A stretch of 59,547 nt of DNA, from assembly GCA_943328795.2 (NCBI GenBank), contig CALQBK020000006.1, positions 1 through 59,547 of the forward strand, given 5' to 3'. Shown here one piece after another: positions 53,043 to 59,547 of the stretch. This DNA is from Bifidobacterium breve. GTDB lineage: Bacteria; Myxococcota_A; UBA796; SXON01. Positions within the stretch are counted from its first letter, which is position 1. Each line of letters opens with the position of its first letter. Position numbers and translations under genes: made by a program. The notes beneath the pieces were generated by a model. It had not been told where the DNA came from. It saw nothing but the letters and a program-made list of their open reading frames with translations, and searched no databases.

Positions 53043-54284
53043 ATGCTGGCCAACGCGACGACCCGATTTCCGACCCCCCTCCCGACCGACCCGTGGTGGA
53101 ACATCTTCCTGCCCGCGATGATGGGCGAGCACCGCTTCGTCCAGCAGGCGGTGGAGCGGCTCTTGGACGACACGCCGGACAGCGACACGCTGGTGGTGAG
53201 CGCACGGGCGCTCTTCGCCTGCGGGGACCGGGTGCGCGCGGGGCGGCTCGCGGCGGAGGGGATCCGGCTCGGCGGCGTCGAGGCCGACCGGCTGGCGATC
53301 CTCTACGCGGCGGGGGGCAGAGAGCGGGCGCCCGGCCTCGCGCTCTCGACGCCCAGGCGCGGGCTCCGGGCCGAGACTTGGTGTGACCTGGCGGCTCGCG
53401 CGCTGCTCGACGACGACGCCCGCGCGGCGAGCGAGGCGATCACGCTGGCCCTGGAGTCCTTGCCCGAGCACGCGGAGGCGCGCCGCTGGGGGCGGTTCCT
53501 CGCGGACGCGCCCGACCCCGCGTCGATGTTCGCCGCCGCCTCGCGGGCGCCGATGGCCCCGGGGGACACCCCCCCTTGGCGGGACGCGTGTGCGCTCGTC
53601 GCGTGCGAGCGCAACGGGTTCGTGAGCGCGGAGCGCTGGCAGCGGCGGTATTGCTCAGAGGGGTTCGACACCGTTCGCGGCTCTGCGCTTCACCGCCTGC
53701 GCGAGGCGGGCCTGGCGCGCCCGCGGCTCTGCACGGACCGCGAGCTGGCGCGCGCGGCGTCGTCGGACTCCCGCGCGGAGCTGGAGCTGCGGGCGGACGA
53801 CGCGGTCTCGCTCGTCGCGGAGGGCCGCCAGGCGCGGTCGAGCGTGAGGGTGCTGCTCGCCGAGGCTCGCCGGTTCGGCCCCGACACGCTGGCCGCCACG
53901 GCGCGCGCGTGCGCCAACCTGGCCGCGCGTGACCCGGCGCTCGTCCCCGACACGCTGGACACCCTGGAGCGCCTGTTGCCGCACGACCCCGCGCGCTGGA
54001 CCCCCTGGGTCGCGCTGCTCGGGCGCACGTCCCGGCCCGACCGCTCCATCCGGTTCGCCCGGGCGCTGCTCAGCGACCCACGTACGCCCGCGGACGCGTT
54101 CTTGCTCGCCCACGACGCCCTGCGCCTGTGCGGCGAGCCCGACGAAGCCCGCGCGTTCGCCGTGAACGCCAAGGGCCGGCCCGGGCTCACGCGCGCGGTC
54201 CGCCACGCGATCGCGGCGCGGCCGGGCGACCCGCCGCGGGGGTTGCCAGCGCTCTACTCCAACTCAGCCTGGGGGCGCGGGTGA
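53043..54284 (+). CDS. Unknown helical-repeat protein under sigma-54 control
   Basis: ATG 53043 follows GGAG at proper spacing and lies about 18 bases after the predicted sigma-54 start; the frame is open upstream, but those codons cover the promoter. The 413-aa protein is strongly helical, with alternating Ala/Leu/Arg helices like TPR or HEAT repeats (SDTLVVSARALFACGDRVRA, DPALVPDTLDTLERLLPHDP). It has no signal peptide, membrane helix or catalytic motif. It probably acts in the cytoplasm as a scaffold. Its end overlaps by 31 bases the convergent 119-aa gene. Confidence 0.78.
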   Translation: MLANATTRFPTPLPTDPWWNIFLPAMMGEHRFVQQAVERLLDDTPDSDTLVVSARALFACGDRVRAGRLAAEGIRLGGVEADRLAILYAAGGRERAPGLALSTPRRGLRAETWCDLAARALLDDDARAASEAITLALESLPEHAEARRWGRFLADAPDPASMFAAASRAPMAPGDTPPWRDACALVACERNGFVSAERWQRRYCSEGFDTVRGSALHRLREAGLARPRLCTDRELARAASSDSRAELELRADDAVSLVAEGRQARSSVRVLLAEARRFGPDTLAATARACANLAARDPALVPDTLDTLERLLPHDPARWTPWVALLGRTSRPDRSIRFARALLSDPRTPADAFLLAHDALRLCGEPDEARAFAVNAKGRPGLTRAVRHAIAARPGDPPRGLPALYSNSAWGRG

Positions 54285-54613
54285 GCCGCCCACTGGTCAG
54301 CGACCTCCGCGCGGGCCACCACGCCGTCCGCCACGAGGCGGGCGTCCGCCCGTAGCTGCCGCTCGGCCAACGCCGGGTGGGTCACCAACAGGTACATCTT
54401 CACCCCCGTCGCGCGGTCCACCACGACCCAGTGGGAGGCCCCCACGTTCGGGAGCGCGCCCTGCTCGAGCCCGACCTCCCGCGTGCGCTCGGCGTCCGCG
54501 CGCAACAGCCCCTTCGGGTCGAGCGTAAAGATGCTCGCGGGGCCATCCTTGGCCAACGCGGCGTCCCAGGCGCTCGCGAAGGGCCAGTGGGGCTCGCGGT
54601 CGGCGATGCTCAC
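54254..54613 (-). CDS. Unknown 119-aa protein at the end of the pan operon
   Basis: GTG 54613 overlaps the stop of the 29-codon gene before it (GTGA), which argues for real coupling. The protein has a compact mixed alpha/beta look (HWVVVDRATGVKMYLLVTHP) and no known motif. It ends inside the convergent helical-repeat gene. The function is unknown. Confidence 0.6.
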   Translation of the reverse strand: MSIADREPHWPFASAWDAALAKDGPASIFTLDPKGLLRADAERTREVGLEQGALPNVGASHWVVVDRATGVKMYLLVTHPALAERQLRADARLVADGVVARAEVADQWAAHPRPQAELE

Positions 54614-54699
54614 GAGTCGGGCGAGAGGCGGATCAGGTGGATGACCAAGCCGACCAGCAGCGCGAGGCTGCCGAGGCCGACGAACAGCGAGTAGGGCAT
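54610..54699 (-). CDS. 29-aa single-helix membrane peptide
   Basis: The frame encodes Met-Pro-Tyr-Ser followed by one hydrophobic helix (SLFVGLGSLALLVGLVIHLI) and RLSPDS. It starts 8 bases after the previous gene's stop and overlaps the next start by four bases. That spacing is unlikely by chance and supports translation. Single-helix peptides of this kind often modulate larger membrane proteins; no target is known. Confidence 0.55.
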   Translation of the reverse strand: MPYSLFVGLGSLALLVGLVIHLIRLSPDS

Positions 54700-54707
54700 C
54701 CGAAAAG

Positions 54708-55088
54708 CTAATCCGCCCCGGTGGCACCCGGCGGCTCGGCCGAAGGGCCCGGCGGCTCGGCCGAAGGGCCCGGCGAGTCCGCCGTGTGGGCGCGGGCGGC
54801 GGCCAGCCGGGCGGCGCGGAGCTTCCCGGCCATCTCGACGCGGTCCCGCTCCCGCGCGCGCAGCGAGAGGTTCTGGGCCACGTGGAAGAGCAGCAGCGTG
54901 CCGATCAGCAGCCGGACGGCGGTCTGGTCCTCCATGCCGGGAAAGCCGCGGACGTAGATGTACACGGCGCCAGCGACATCGAGCGCGTTCACGAGCCAGA
55001 AGACGGGCGCGTTCTGGAGCACCCGCGGGAGCACCAGGCGGTTCACTGCGAACAGCACCGCGAGGAGCAGCAGCTCCGGCGGGATCAT
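54708..55088 (-). CDS. Small membrane protein, 126 aa
   Basis: ATG 55088 overlaps the panC stop (ATGA). Three hydrophobic helices (LLLLAVLFAVNRLVL, APVFWLVNALDVAGAVYIYV, AVRLLIGTLLLFHVAQN) are followed by a charged helix and a C-terminal tail with two PSAEPPG repeats. The family was not recognised. Coupling to panC suggests co-expression, but not necessarily a shared role. Confidence 0.75.
   Translation of the reverse strand: MIPPELLLLAVLFAVNRLVLPRVLQNAPVFWLVNALDVAGAVYIYVRGFPGMEDQTAVRLLIGTLLLFHVAQNLSLRARERDRVEMAGKLRAARLAAARAHTADSPGPSAEPPGPSAEPPGATGAD
54727..54768. repeat. Two 21-bp tandem repeats
   Basis: Two identical 21-bp units, plus a 7-base partial third, encode the PSAEPPG repeats in the C-terminal tail of the small membrane protein. 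The tail is probably disordered. Confidence 0.9.
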
Positions 55089-55924
55089 CCGCCGACCTCG
55101 GCCTCGATCGCCACGTTGTCGAGCAGGCGGACCGAGCCGTACCGCGCGGTCACGATCACGCGCGCGGGGCCGGAGACCGGGCGCTCCGGCGGGAGCGGCT
55201 CGAGCGACTCGGAGTCGACGATCGCGAGGTAGTCGAGCCGGTCGGAGTCGATGAGCGCCACCCCGATCGCCGTACGCTCCGCCGCGGAGAGCCCGGCGGG
55301 CGCGTCCCGCACCGCGAACAGCGCGCGGTGCAGGCTGCGAGCCCGCTCCCGCTGCTCGGGGGTCAGGTAGACGTTCCGCGAGGACAGCGCGATGCCGTCG
55401 TAGTCGCGCACCAGCGGCCCCGACAGGATGCGGATCGGCAATGCCAGGTCGCGGGTCATCGACCGGATCACGGTGAGCTGCTGGAAGTCCTTCTCGCCGA
55501 AGCACCCGATGGTCGGCTGGACGACGCCGAACAGGCGCGAGACGACCGTGGACACGCCCTCGAAGTGCCCAGGGCGCTCGGCGCCCTCCCAGCGTGCGGT
55601 CACGCCGCTGACGATGACCTGGGTGCGGAAGGTCGCCGGGTAGAAGCCCTCGGGGATGAAGAGGAAGTCCACGCCCGCCGCCTCGCACTTCTTCGCGTCA
55701 CCGTCGAGATCGCGGGGGTACCGCGCGAGGTCGTCCGTCGGGGCGAACTGCAGCGGGTTCACGTAGATGCTGACGACCAGGTGGTCGCACAGCGGGCGGG
55801 TGAGCTCCATCAGCGAGGTGTGCCCGCGGTGCAGATAGCCCATGGTGGGGACGAACCCGACCTCGTGGCCCCGGAGCGAGTGCCCGAGCGCCTGCATCTC
55901 GGCGACGTCGTGGATGATTCGCAT
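55085..55924 (-). CDS. panC: Pantothenate synthetase
   Basis: The 279-aa enzyme shows the ATP-binding PTMGYLHRGH motif near the N-terminus, VVSIYVNPLQF, CFGEKDFQQL and the DYDGIALSSRN(V)YL segment, all hallmarks of PanC. It condenses pantoate with beta-alanine using ATP, the last step of vitamin B5 synthesis. Usual family length is about 280, so it is complete. It begins two bases after the panB stop, and its own stop overlaps a small membrane protein gene. The pathway for beta-alanine (panD) is not in the window. Confidence 0.97.
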   Translation of the reverse strand: MRIIHDVAEMQALGHSLRGHEVGFVPTMGYLHRGHTSLMELTRPLCDHLVVSIYVNPLQFAPTDDLARYPRDLDGDAKKCEAAGVDFLFIPEGFYPATFRTQVIVSGVTARWEGAERPGHFEGVSTVVSRLFGVVQPTIGCFGEKDFQQLTVIRSMTRDLALPIRILSGPLVRDYDGIALSSRNVYLTPEQRERARSLHRALFAVRDAPAGLSAAERTAIGVALIDSDRLDYLAIVDSESLEPLPPERPVSGPARVIVTARYGSVRLLDNVAIEAEVGG

Positions 55925-55926
55925 CG

Positions 55927-56733
55927 TCAGTAGCTGTGTGCAGGGGTGGGGAACGCGCCGCTCTTCACGTCCGCGATGTAGCCCTGCACAGCCTCGCAGA
56001 TGGTGACCTCGAGGTTCGCGTAGCGCTGCAGGAACCGCGGGGCGAACCGCTGGTCCATCCCGAGCATGTCGGTGCACACCAGCACCTGCCCGTCGCAGCC
56101 GACCCCGGCGCCGATCCCGATGGTCGGGATGCCCAGCTCCGCGGTGATCTGGGCGGCGAGCGCTTGCGGCACCATCTCCAGCACGATGGCGAACGCCCCG
56201 GCCTCCGCGACGGCGTGGGCGTCCGCGAGGATCCGCGCGGCGTTCTCCTGGTCCCGGCCCTGCACCCGGAAGCCCCCGAACGCGTTGACCGACTGCGGCG
56301 TCAGCCCGACGTGCCCGACCACCGGGATGCCGGCGTCGACGATCGCGCGGATCGCCGGGGCGGAGCGCACGCCGCCCTCGAGCTTCACGCTCTGGGCCTT
56401 GCCCTTCCGCACCAGCAGCCCGGCCGTCCGCATCGCCTGGGCCACGCTGACCTGGTAGCTCATGAACGGCATGTCCACGGTGAGGTGCGCCCGCTCGAGC
56501 CCCGCCGCGACGCAGCGCCCGTGGTACGCCATCTCGCTGGCGGTCACCGAGAGCGTGTCGTTGCCGCCCTGGATCACCATGCCGAGGGAGTCCCCTACGA
56601 GCACCATGTCCACGCCAGCCATGTCCACGAGGCGCGCCATCTGGGCGTCGTAGGCGGTGACCATCGTGATCTTGTCTTCCGTCCGGCCCGCAATCTTGCG
56701 GCGGAGCAGGTCGGGAGCGGAGATGCGGGACAC
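55927..56733 (-). CDS. panB: 3-methyl-2-oxobutanoate hydroxymethyltransferase
   Basis: The 268-aa protein carries ITMVTAYDAQMARLVD, MVLVGDSLGMV, an EGG motif (VKLEGGVRS), VGHVGLTPQS, FAIVLEMVP and GIGAG(V)GCDGQVLVCTDMLG. These are the full set of PanB landmarks, including metal-binding Asp/Glu positions. The enzyme makes ketopantoate from ketoisovalerate and methylene-tetrahydrofolate. It starts at GTG 56733. It is the second gene, 57 bases after a UPF0104 membrane-protein gene, and leads directly into panC. Confidence 0.97.
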   Translation of the reverse strand: MSRISAPDLLRRKIAGRTEDKITMVTAYDAQMARLVDMAGVDMVLVGDSLGMVIQGGNDTLSVTASEMAYHGRCVAAGLERAHLTVDMPFMSYQVSVAQAMRTAGLLVRKGKAQSVKLEGGVRSAPAIRAIVDAGIPVVGHVGLTPQSVNAFGGFRVQGRDQENAARILADAHAVAEAGAFAIVLEMVPQALAAQITAELGIPTIGIGAGVGCDGQVLVCTDMLGMDQRFAPRFLQRYANLEVTICEAVQGYIADVKSGAFPTPAHSY

Positions 56734-56790
56734 GGCAGACCCTGGCGACGGGCCGCGCTATCAAGAAACCGGCCCCCCGTCGCGCGCAGG

Positions 56791-57813
56791 TCAGCCGGTG
56801 GCGCGCGCCCGGGTCGAGACGCCCATCAGCGAGAACGCGCCGATCACGACGCCGAGCCAGAGCGTCGCGAGCCGGATCAGCAAGGCGCTCGCGAGCGCGC
56901 TGCCCGGGTCGAGCCCCGGCACGAGCCGGCGCGGAAGCTCGACCAGCATGCCATCCGCGACGCCCAGCCCGCCGGGCGAGGCCCCACCCGACGCCGTCGC
57001 GAACGCGTACAGAAACGTGGACAGCTCCAGCGTCGGCTGCGCGCCGAAGCCCTTCAACACGAGCCAGTAGCCGACACACTCGCCACCCCACGCGACGATG
57101 CTCACCGCGACCAAGATCGCGAGCGACATCGGCGCGACGCAGATCCGCATCGCCCGGTACATCATCGTGAGCCGCACCGCGATCGGCTTCACCCCCGGCA
57201 CCCGCGCCATGGCCGAGAGGATCGCGAGGGACACACGCTCGTTCGCGAGCACCACGAGCCCGGCGACCGTGAGCCCGATCGGCACGAAGACGAGGTTCGC
57301 CTGGTCGCCCGCGTACGTGCTGACCGAGATCGCCGCGAGGACCAAGATCGCGATGCCGTCGGTGAGCCGCTCGGTCACGAGGGCCGGCACCGTGTCCAGG
57401 ATGGGGGTCCCCGTACGCTCGCGCACCAACCAGGGCTTCAGCAGCTCCCCCACCTTGAGCGGCGAGAGCACCATCGCGAGGCCCGAGCCGAAGATCGTGG
57501 CGTCCTCGGCCCAGCCGAGCCGGACCCCCAGCCGGCCCATCAGGTAGTGCCACTTCCAGTACCGCAGCGCGTAGTTCAACAACGTGAGCAGCACCGCGGG
57601 CACGTAGTACACCCACGAAAAGCGCCGCAGCGCGTCCTCGACGGTGTCGATGCCCACGTACGCGCTGTACCCGACGTACATGAGCGCCGCGCCGGCTACC
57701 CCCCACACGAGCCAACGGCGAAAGCGGGCGATCAGGTCCCCGGCGGACGGGGGCTCGGACGGGGGCTCGGTCGGGCGCGAGGCGGGCGGGGCGACAGGGT
57801 CGGCGGAGGTCAA
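56791..57813 (-). CDS. UPF0104 / LPG-synthase-type membrane protein, second copy
   Basis: The 340-aa protein has a Pro/Ser-rich tail and then about eight transmembrane helices. The conserved LSPLKVGELLKPWLVR segment and ASGGASPGGLGVADG loop match the flippase-like region of LPG synthases. TTG 57813 is the only plausible start before the Pro/Ser tail. It is divergent from the GAF gene and leads the pan genes, although any role beside panB/C is unclear. It is distant in sequence from the copy at 9673-10566. Confidence 0.85.
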   Translation of the reverse strand: MTSADPVAPPASRPTEPPSEPPSAGDLIARFRRWLVWGVAGAALMYVGYSAYVGIDTVEDALRRFSWVYYVPAVLLTLLNYALRYWKWHYLMGRLGVRLGWAEDATIFGSGLAMVLSPLKVGELLKPWLVRERTGTPILDTVPALVTERLTDGIAILVLAAISVSTYAGDQANLVFVPIGLTVAGLVVLANERVSLAILSAMARVPGVKPIAVRLTMMYRAMRICVAPMSLAILVAVSIVAWGGECVGYWLVLKGFGAQPTLELSTFLYAFATASGGASPGGLGVADGMLVELPRRLVPGLDPGSALASALLIRLATLWLGVVIGAFSLMGVSTRARATG

Positions 57814-57928
57814 GGCGGTCCGAGGGTGGCGGGCGCCTTAACCGAGCGACGGATCCCGACGATCCTTCGCCGAGCGTCGGCTTCGGCAGGCCAGCCACGA
57901 ACCGGGTTCCGGATTAGTCGTGCCCCCC

Positions 57929-58699
57929 ATGCCCGGCTTCCGAATCAGCTCAAGGACCCACGGTACGATCGACGTGCAGGCGTCGAATTGGCTCGTCGCG
58001 CTTGGCGAAGGGCTCGAGCACCTCGGCGGTGTGATGAACATGGACAGGATCGCGTGCGAGTCGCTGCCGAACGGCACGATCTTGGTGCGCGACGTGCGCA
58101 CCGGGTCCGGCTTCGTCGTGCAGCCGCTCGAGGGCGGCGTGGTCTCGGACGAGGCGACCGAAGAGGTGTTCCCGGCGCCCGAGGACACGGAGGACGAGCA
58201 GACGGGCCGCGAGCGGGTGATCGTCTCGGCGCTCGGCACCGTGCACGCTGCAGCGTCCCGGTCTTCCGCCGCCCAGCTGGCGCTGGACGCGGCGACGACG
58301 GTCATCCCCGCGGAGAGCGGCGCGGTGCTGCTCGGCGAGCGCGGGAAGGCGCTCGCGTTCGCTGCCGCCTTCGGGCCGGAGGCGCACAAGCTCCGTGAGA
58401 TCGCTATCCCCGCCGGTACCGGCTTCGCGGGCTTCAGCTCGAGCTTCCTCACCGCGCTCTCAGTGAACAACCCCTACGAAGACAGCCGGTTCTGCCGCGC
58501 GATCGACGACATCACCGGCTACCGCACCCGCAGCTTGCTGGTCGTGCCGATCGCGGTGGAACGCCGGTGCTTTGGCGTGATCGAGCTCATCAACTCGCCG
58601 TCGCAGCACGGGTTCGACGACGGCGCGATGGTGGTGCTCACGCGGGTCGCCCAGGCGCTCGGGGTCCGGCTCGCGGCATCGGGGCCCGTCGAAGGGTGA
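57929..58699 (+). CDS. GAF-domain protein
   Basis: ATG 57929 is preferred over GTG 57920. The first 60 residues are beta-rich and unknown. An acidic linker is followed by a GAF domain (about 95-245) with SLLVVPIAVERRCFGVIELIN, the classic GAF core, and a PYEDSRFC segment like cyclic-nucleotide or small-ligand GAF members. No output domain is attached, so it probably regulates a partner. Its stop overlaps the start of the GT-C-like gene (GTGA), suggesting joint expression. Confidence 0.85.
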   Translation: MPGFRISSRTHGTIDVQASNWLVALGEGLEHLGGVMNMDRIACESLPNGTILVRDVRTGSGFVVQPLEGGVVSDEATEEVFPAPEDTEDEQTGRERVIVSALGTVHAAASRSSAAQLALDAATTVIPAESGAVLLGERGKALAFAAAFGPEAHKLREIAIPAGTGFAGFSSSFLTALSVNNPYEDSRFCRAIDDITGYRTRSLLVVPIAVERRCFGVIELINSPSQHGFDDGAMVVLTRVAQALGVRLAASGPVEG

Positions 58700-59547
58700 A
58701 CGCGGACGCGCTCGGGGCGGTCGCGACGTCTTTGCCCCTCCCGGTGGCTGTCCTCGCGCTGACCGGCTGGACCGGGCGGATCGAGCCCGCACGGCTCGCG
58801 CGAGCGGCAGGCCTGGTGCTTGGCTGGACCCAGGTCGGCGCGATGGGGCTGCTGGCTACGGGGTTGTTGACGCCCGCGGCGGTGTGGACGTGGTGGGCCC
58901 TCGGCCTGGTCGGGTTCTTCGCCCTTCGCAGGCCCGCCGTGGCCCTCGACAACACCGTCCGAGAGCCGTTCCCGGCCGGGTGGGCCCTGGTCGCGCTCGC
59001 GGCGGCGGTCCTCTTGGCGCTCGCCGCCGTGCCGCCCTGGTACCGCGACGAGATGGTGTACCACCTCGCCCTCCCCCAGCAATTCGCCGCGGCCCACGCT
59101 TATATCCGGCCGGACGACAACATCTTCGCGAGCTTCCCGCTCGGCTGGGAGACCATCGTGTCCGCCGCCATGTCCGTGGGGGTCACCAACCCTCGGCCGA
59201 TCGGCGCCTGGGTGATGATCGCAGACGCGTTGGCGGTCGCAGGGATCGCCGGGCAGCTCGGCGCCCCGCGTGGCGGACGAGCGGCCGCGGCCGCGACGTT
59301 CCTGCTCCTCCCGACCGTGGTGGAGTTCGGCGCGTCCGCCTACGTGGAGCCCTGGCTCGTGCTCGTCTCGCTGCTGGGCTTCGCCGCCGCGCTGCGCTGC
59401 CGGGAACACGCCACCCCGCTCGACGCGCTCGAGGTGGGCGCCTGGGGCGGGCTGGCGGCGTCCGCGAAGTACCCCGGGATGGTCATCGCGCTCGGCCTGG
59501 TGCTCGCGTTGCCGTCGACCGGGTCGCGCGCGCGCCCAGCCCCCGCC
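58696..59547 (+). CDS. GT-C-like polytopic glycosyltransferase (3' truncated)
   Basis: The frame is open from GTG 58696 to the right edge, 284 codons, and continues beyond. Several transmembrane helices are evident (PVAVLALTGWTG, LVALAAAVLLALAAV and others). The loop WYRDEMVYHLALP carries the acidic Asp-Glu pair and HL context expected in the first outer loop of GT-C enzymes, which use lipid-linked sugar donors. A FASFPLGWE segment follows. The start overlaps the GAF gene stop. The substrate is unknown, and completeness cannot be judged. Confidence 0.75.
   Translation, partial: MNADALGAVATSLPLPVAVLALTGWTGRIEPARLARAAGLVLGWTQVGAMGLLATGLLTPAAVWTWWALGLVGFFALRRPAVALDNTVREPFPAGWALVALAAAVLLALAAVPPWYRDEMVYHLALPQQFAAAHAYIRPDDNIFASFPLGWETIVSAAMSVGVTNPRPIGAWVMIADALAVAGIAGQLGAPRGGRAAAAATFLLLPTVVEFGASAYVEPWLVLVSLLGFAAALRCREHATPLDALEVGAWGGLAASAKYPGMVIALGLVLALPSTGSRARPAPA

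Noticed and set aside
55936-58398. Plus-strand open frame of 820 codons opposite panB and the UPF0104 gene
   Set aside because: Antisense to two confidently identified genes, with His/Arg-rich composition.

Overview
This is about 60 kb of very G+C-rich DNA, roughly 70% by eye, densely packed on both strands with many 4-bp start/stop overlaps. The protein set points to an uncultured or little-studied member of the Myxococcota / former Deltaproteobacteria. The pointers are a MYXO-CTERM-like tail, MopE-type metal-binding repeats, FG-GAP lipoproteins, Asp-Thr repeat linkers behind lipoprotein signals, giant TPR proteins, and an FHA regulator with a WD40-bearing Ser/Thr kinase. I saw no rRNA, tRNA, CRISPR array or insertion sequence. 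No gene-free stretch exceeds about 150 bases.

Left edge (2-4645, + strand): a radical-SAM activase-like protein cut by the window edge, an unknown 348-aa protein, a YHS-domain lipoprotein, an unknown 189-aa protein and a soluble FtsH-like AAA+ protease. The set resembles part of the FtsH/vWA/MoxR 'ternary' NTP-dependent systems; any vWA and MoxR partners would lie to the left. Next come a radical SAM/SPASM protein and, convergent to it, a large FG-GAP/MopE surface protein.

8.5-22.5 kb: a minus-strand operon (M50 protease, UPF0104 membrane protein, arginine amidinotransferase) faces a plus-strand pair (77-aa and 1043-aa proteins of unknown function). Then come Fe/Mn superoxide dismutase, a PPP-type phosphatase, and a tight operon of a deoxyhypusine-synthase-like enzyme, a heterodimeric ABC exporter and a flavoprotein. 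The first ABC gene carries a near-perfect 40-bp palindrome in its linker.

22.5-42.5 kb: an alkaline-phosphatase-superfamily lipoprotein, grpE with a DUF697-type GTPase, a DUF4340 membrane protein, a TPR membrane protein, an ICMT-like methyltransferase, a 1871-aa TPR protein with an (AAAEK)n head, an MCE protein with a beta-rich tail, a secreted gluzincin/TolB-propeller protein, and a class III cyclase.

42.5-59.5 kb: a Trm112-like methyltransferase; a small secreted protein broken by an in-frame TAA; an FHA/winged-helix regulator broken by a single-base frameshift and translationally coupled to a Ser/Thr kinase; a subtilase followed by two lipoproteins; an unknown helical-repeat gene behind a near-consensus sigma-54 promoter with two upstream dyads; a panB-panC operon with three small trailing genes; a second UPF0104 protein; a GAF protein; and a GT-C-like membrane protein cut by the right edge.

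Most notable are the truncated ternary-like locus, the palindrome inside the ABC exporter, the frameshifted FHA-winged-helix gene with a Pho-box-like direct repeat upstream, and the sigma-54 promoter. Family calls are from motifs read by eye. No database search was run.
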